Origin: Methanobacterium sp. Maddingley MBC34
Lineage (GTDB): Archaea > Methanobacteriota > Methanobacteria > Methanobacteriales > Methanobacteriaceae
Assembly (NCBI GenBank): GCA_000309865.1
Contig: AMGN01000031.1
Coordinates: forward strand, 1-7,910
DNA length: 7,910 bases
Direction of reading: 5' to 3'
This document shows, one piece after another, positions 7,137 through 7,910 of this stretch. Each line of letters starts with the position of its first letter. The first letter of the stretch is position 1. The notes beneath the pieces are model-generated. The model saw only the letters and a list, made by a program, of their open reading frames with translations. It was not told the DNA's origin and made no database searches. The position numbers and the translations under genes are program-made.

Positions 7137-7910
7137 CTATGCCCGGTCTAATTCAACTTCAACATCTATTTTTGATTCAAGATCATCGATGTTAACCCCT
7201 AATGTGGTAAAAACATCCCAGACTTCATATAATGCGATTTGTATTAATTCTACTTCTAATTTTTTATTATCTTCAGATATTATACGCTTAAATAAGCTTC
7301 CATCATTAAATTCAGCAAATATTTTTATGTTCCCATCCAGTTCCTCTTCATCTAAAAACACCAGTACATTAACCCATTCAATTTTAGGATTAGACAAAGC
7401 AGATTTTTTAATATTTGACACTATTTTTTCTTCTATTTCTTCAATATTCTCATCAATTATTGGTCTATCGAAGTTTTCTAGAATGCGATTAACATCATCC
7501 TCTTGAACGTCTGTTATGTTGTACTTTGCCAGTAATTCAGATCTATCAACAACCTCTAATCCTTCATTTTCCCCATTATCATTAATCCCTAACTCTTCAC
7601 TTTCAAAACTATCTTCATAAATTTCATCATCAAAATGATCATTTAACCGGTAATCGTTATTGTCAGCCTCATGATCAAAATTATCTTTTTTAAAGCTGTC
7701 TTCAATCTCCTTCTCTTCCATTAATTCTTCAATAACATCCTTATGATGATCTTCATTGTTTTGGGTGGTGATGAATTGTATTGTTTTTTGTAGTTGGCGT
7801 TCTTTTCGTCTTTCCTTGAGTTTTTGTCTGATTTGTTCTTTTTCTTGTTGTTCTGCTTCTTCTAGAATAACTTGTATTTCTGGGTTGGTGTGGTGGGTTG
7901 TGTTTAGTTG
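7137..7910 (-). CDS. Acidic protein of unknown function, N-terminus beyond window edge
   Basis: On the minus strand the frame is open from the right edge to the TAG at 7137-7139, giving at least 257 residues. An ATG at 7719-7721 would give a 194-residue protein, but it has no ribosome binding site at normal distance. The upstream frame also looks coding: it is rich in K, E, Q and R (KLKERRKERQLQK) and likely helical. I therefore treat the gene as partial at its start. The order is a charged helical part, a very acidic low-complexity part (residues 1-60 counted from that ATG, full of D, E and N), then a mixed region (about 105-194) that looks like a folded alpha/beta domain (WVNVLVFLDEEELDG and IFAEFND). 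No membrane segment and no cysteine is seen. I do not recognise a family. Confidence 0.7.
   Translation of the reverse strand, partial: QLNTTHHTNPEIQVILEEAEQQEKEQIRQKLKERRKERQLQKTIQFITTQNNEDHHKDVIEELMEEKEIEDSFKKDNFDHEADNNDYRLNDHFDDEIYEDSFESEELGINDNGENEGLEVVDRSELLAKYNITDVQEDDVNRILENFDRPIIDENIEEIEEKIVSNIKKSALSNPKIEWVNVLVFLDEEELDGNIKIFAEFNDGSLFKRIISEDNKKLEVELIQIALYEVWDVFTTLGVNIDDLESKIDVEVELDRA

Noticed and set aside
7189..7506. 105-codon plus-strand frame rich in serine
   Set aside because: It is an antisense shadow of the acidic minus-strand gene, with serine runs arising from complementary GAA/GAT codons.

Overview
The window looks like a chromosomal segment of a methanogenic archaeon, most probably a member of the Methanobacteriales (Methanobacterium-like). 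This is inferred from the archaeal EF-1alpha and uS10 sequences, GGAGG-type ribosome binding sites, TTTATATA-like promoter boxes, a class II tRNA-Ser with no encoded CCA, and very AT-rich accessory genes. It is also supported by a cluster of small membrane proteins with the N-terminal pattern MGYLxCxxCGG, which I recall as typical of that order. The species is not determined.

The left end (1-1750) is conserved translation machinery. It holds the 3' part of tuf (EF-1alpha), then rpsJ (uS10) behind a long intercistronic hairpin, then an intact tRNA-Ser(UGA). This matches the end of the archaeal str operon.

From 1750 to 2652 a single AT-rich gene for a membrane-anchored TPR protein lies between the intact tRNA-Ser and a broken second copy of it. 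The copy shares 51 identical bases with the intact gene across the 3' half but is decayed in the 5' half. This is the layout expected of a tRNA-targeted insertion scar, although no integrase remains. A decayed tandem tRNA duplicate is the alternative.

From 2652 to 5240 there are three unrelated membrane or exported proteins: a minus-strand two-helix protein with a C-terminal four-cysteine zinc ribbon and a TTG start, a plus-strand SpoIIM/DUF95-family membrane protein, and a plus-strand signal-anchored protein with an Asn-rich stalk and a PepSY-like domain. Between the first two, 3378-3825 is a long non-coding stretch with TTGACG repeats, a palindrome around a TATA element and a possible gene relic.

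From 5240 to 7028 there is a family cluster of four paralogues. Each pairs a near-constant N-terminal zinc ribbon with variable membrane helices. Three are tandem on the minus strand, two of them one base apart. The fourth is divergent on the plus strand and is broken by a one-base frameshift inside its zinc ribbon; its linker carries a 21-bp tandem duplication. The last gene of the minus-strand set may also be shortened by an in-frame TGA.

The right end (7137-7910) is a very acidic minus-strand protein that stays open to the window edge, so its N-terminus lies outside. Apart from the translation genes, the functions are unknown. The paralogous zinc-ribbon membrane cluster and the tRNA-flanked TPR gene are the parts most worth following up.
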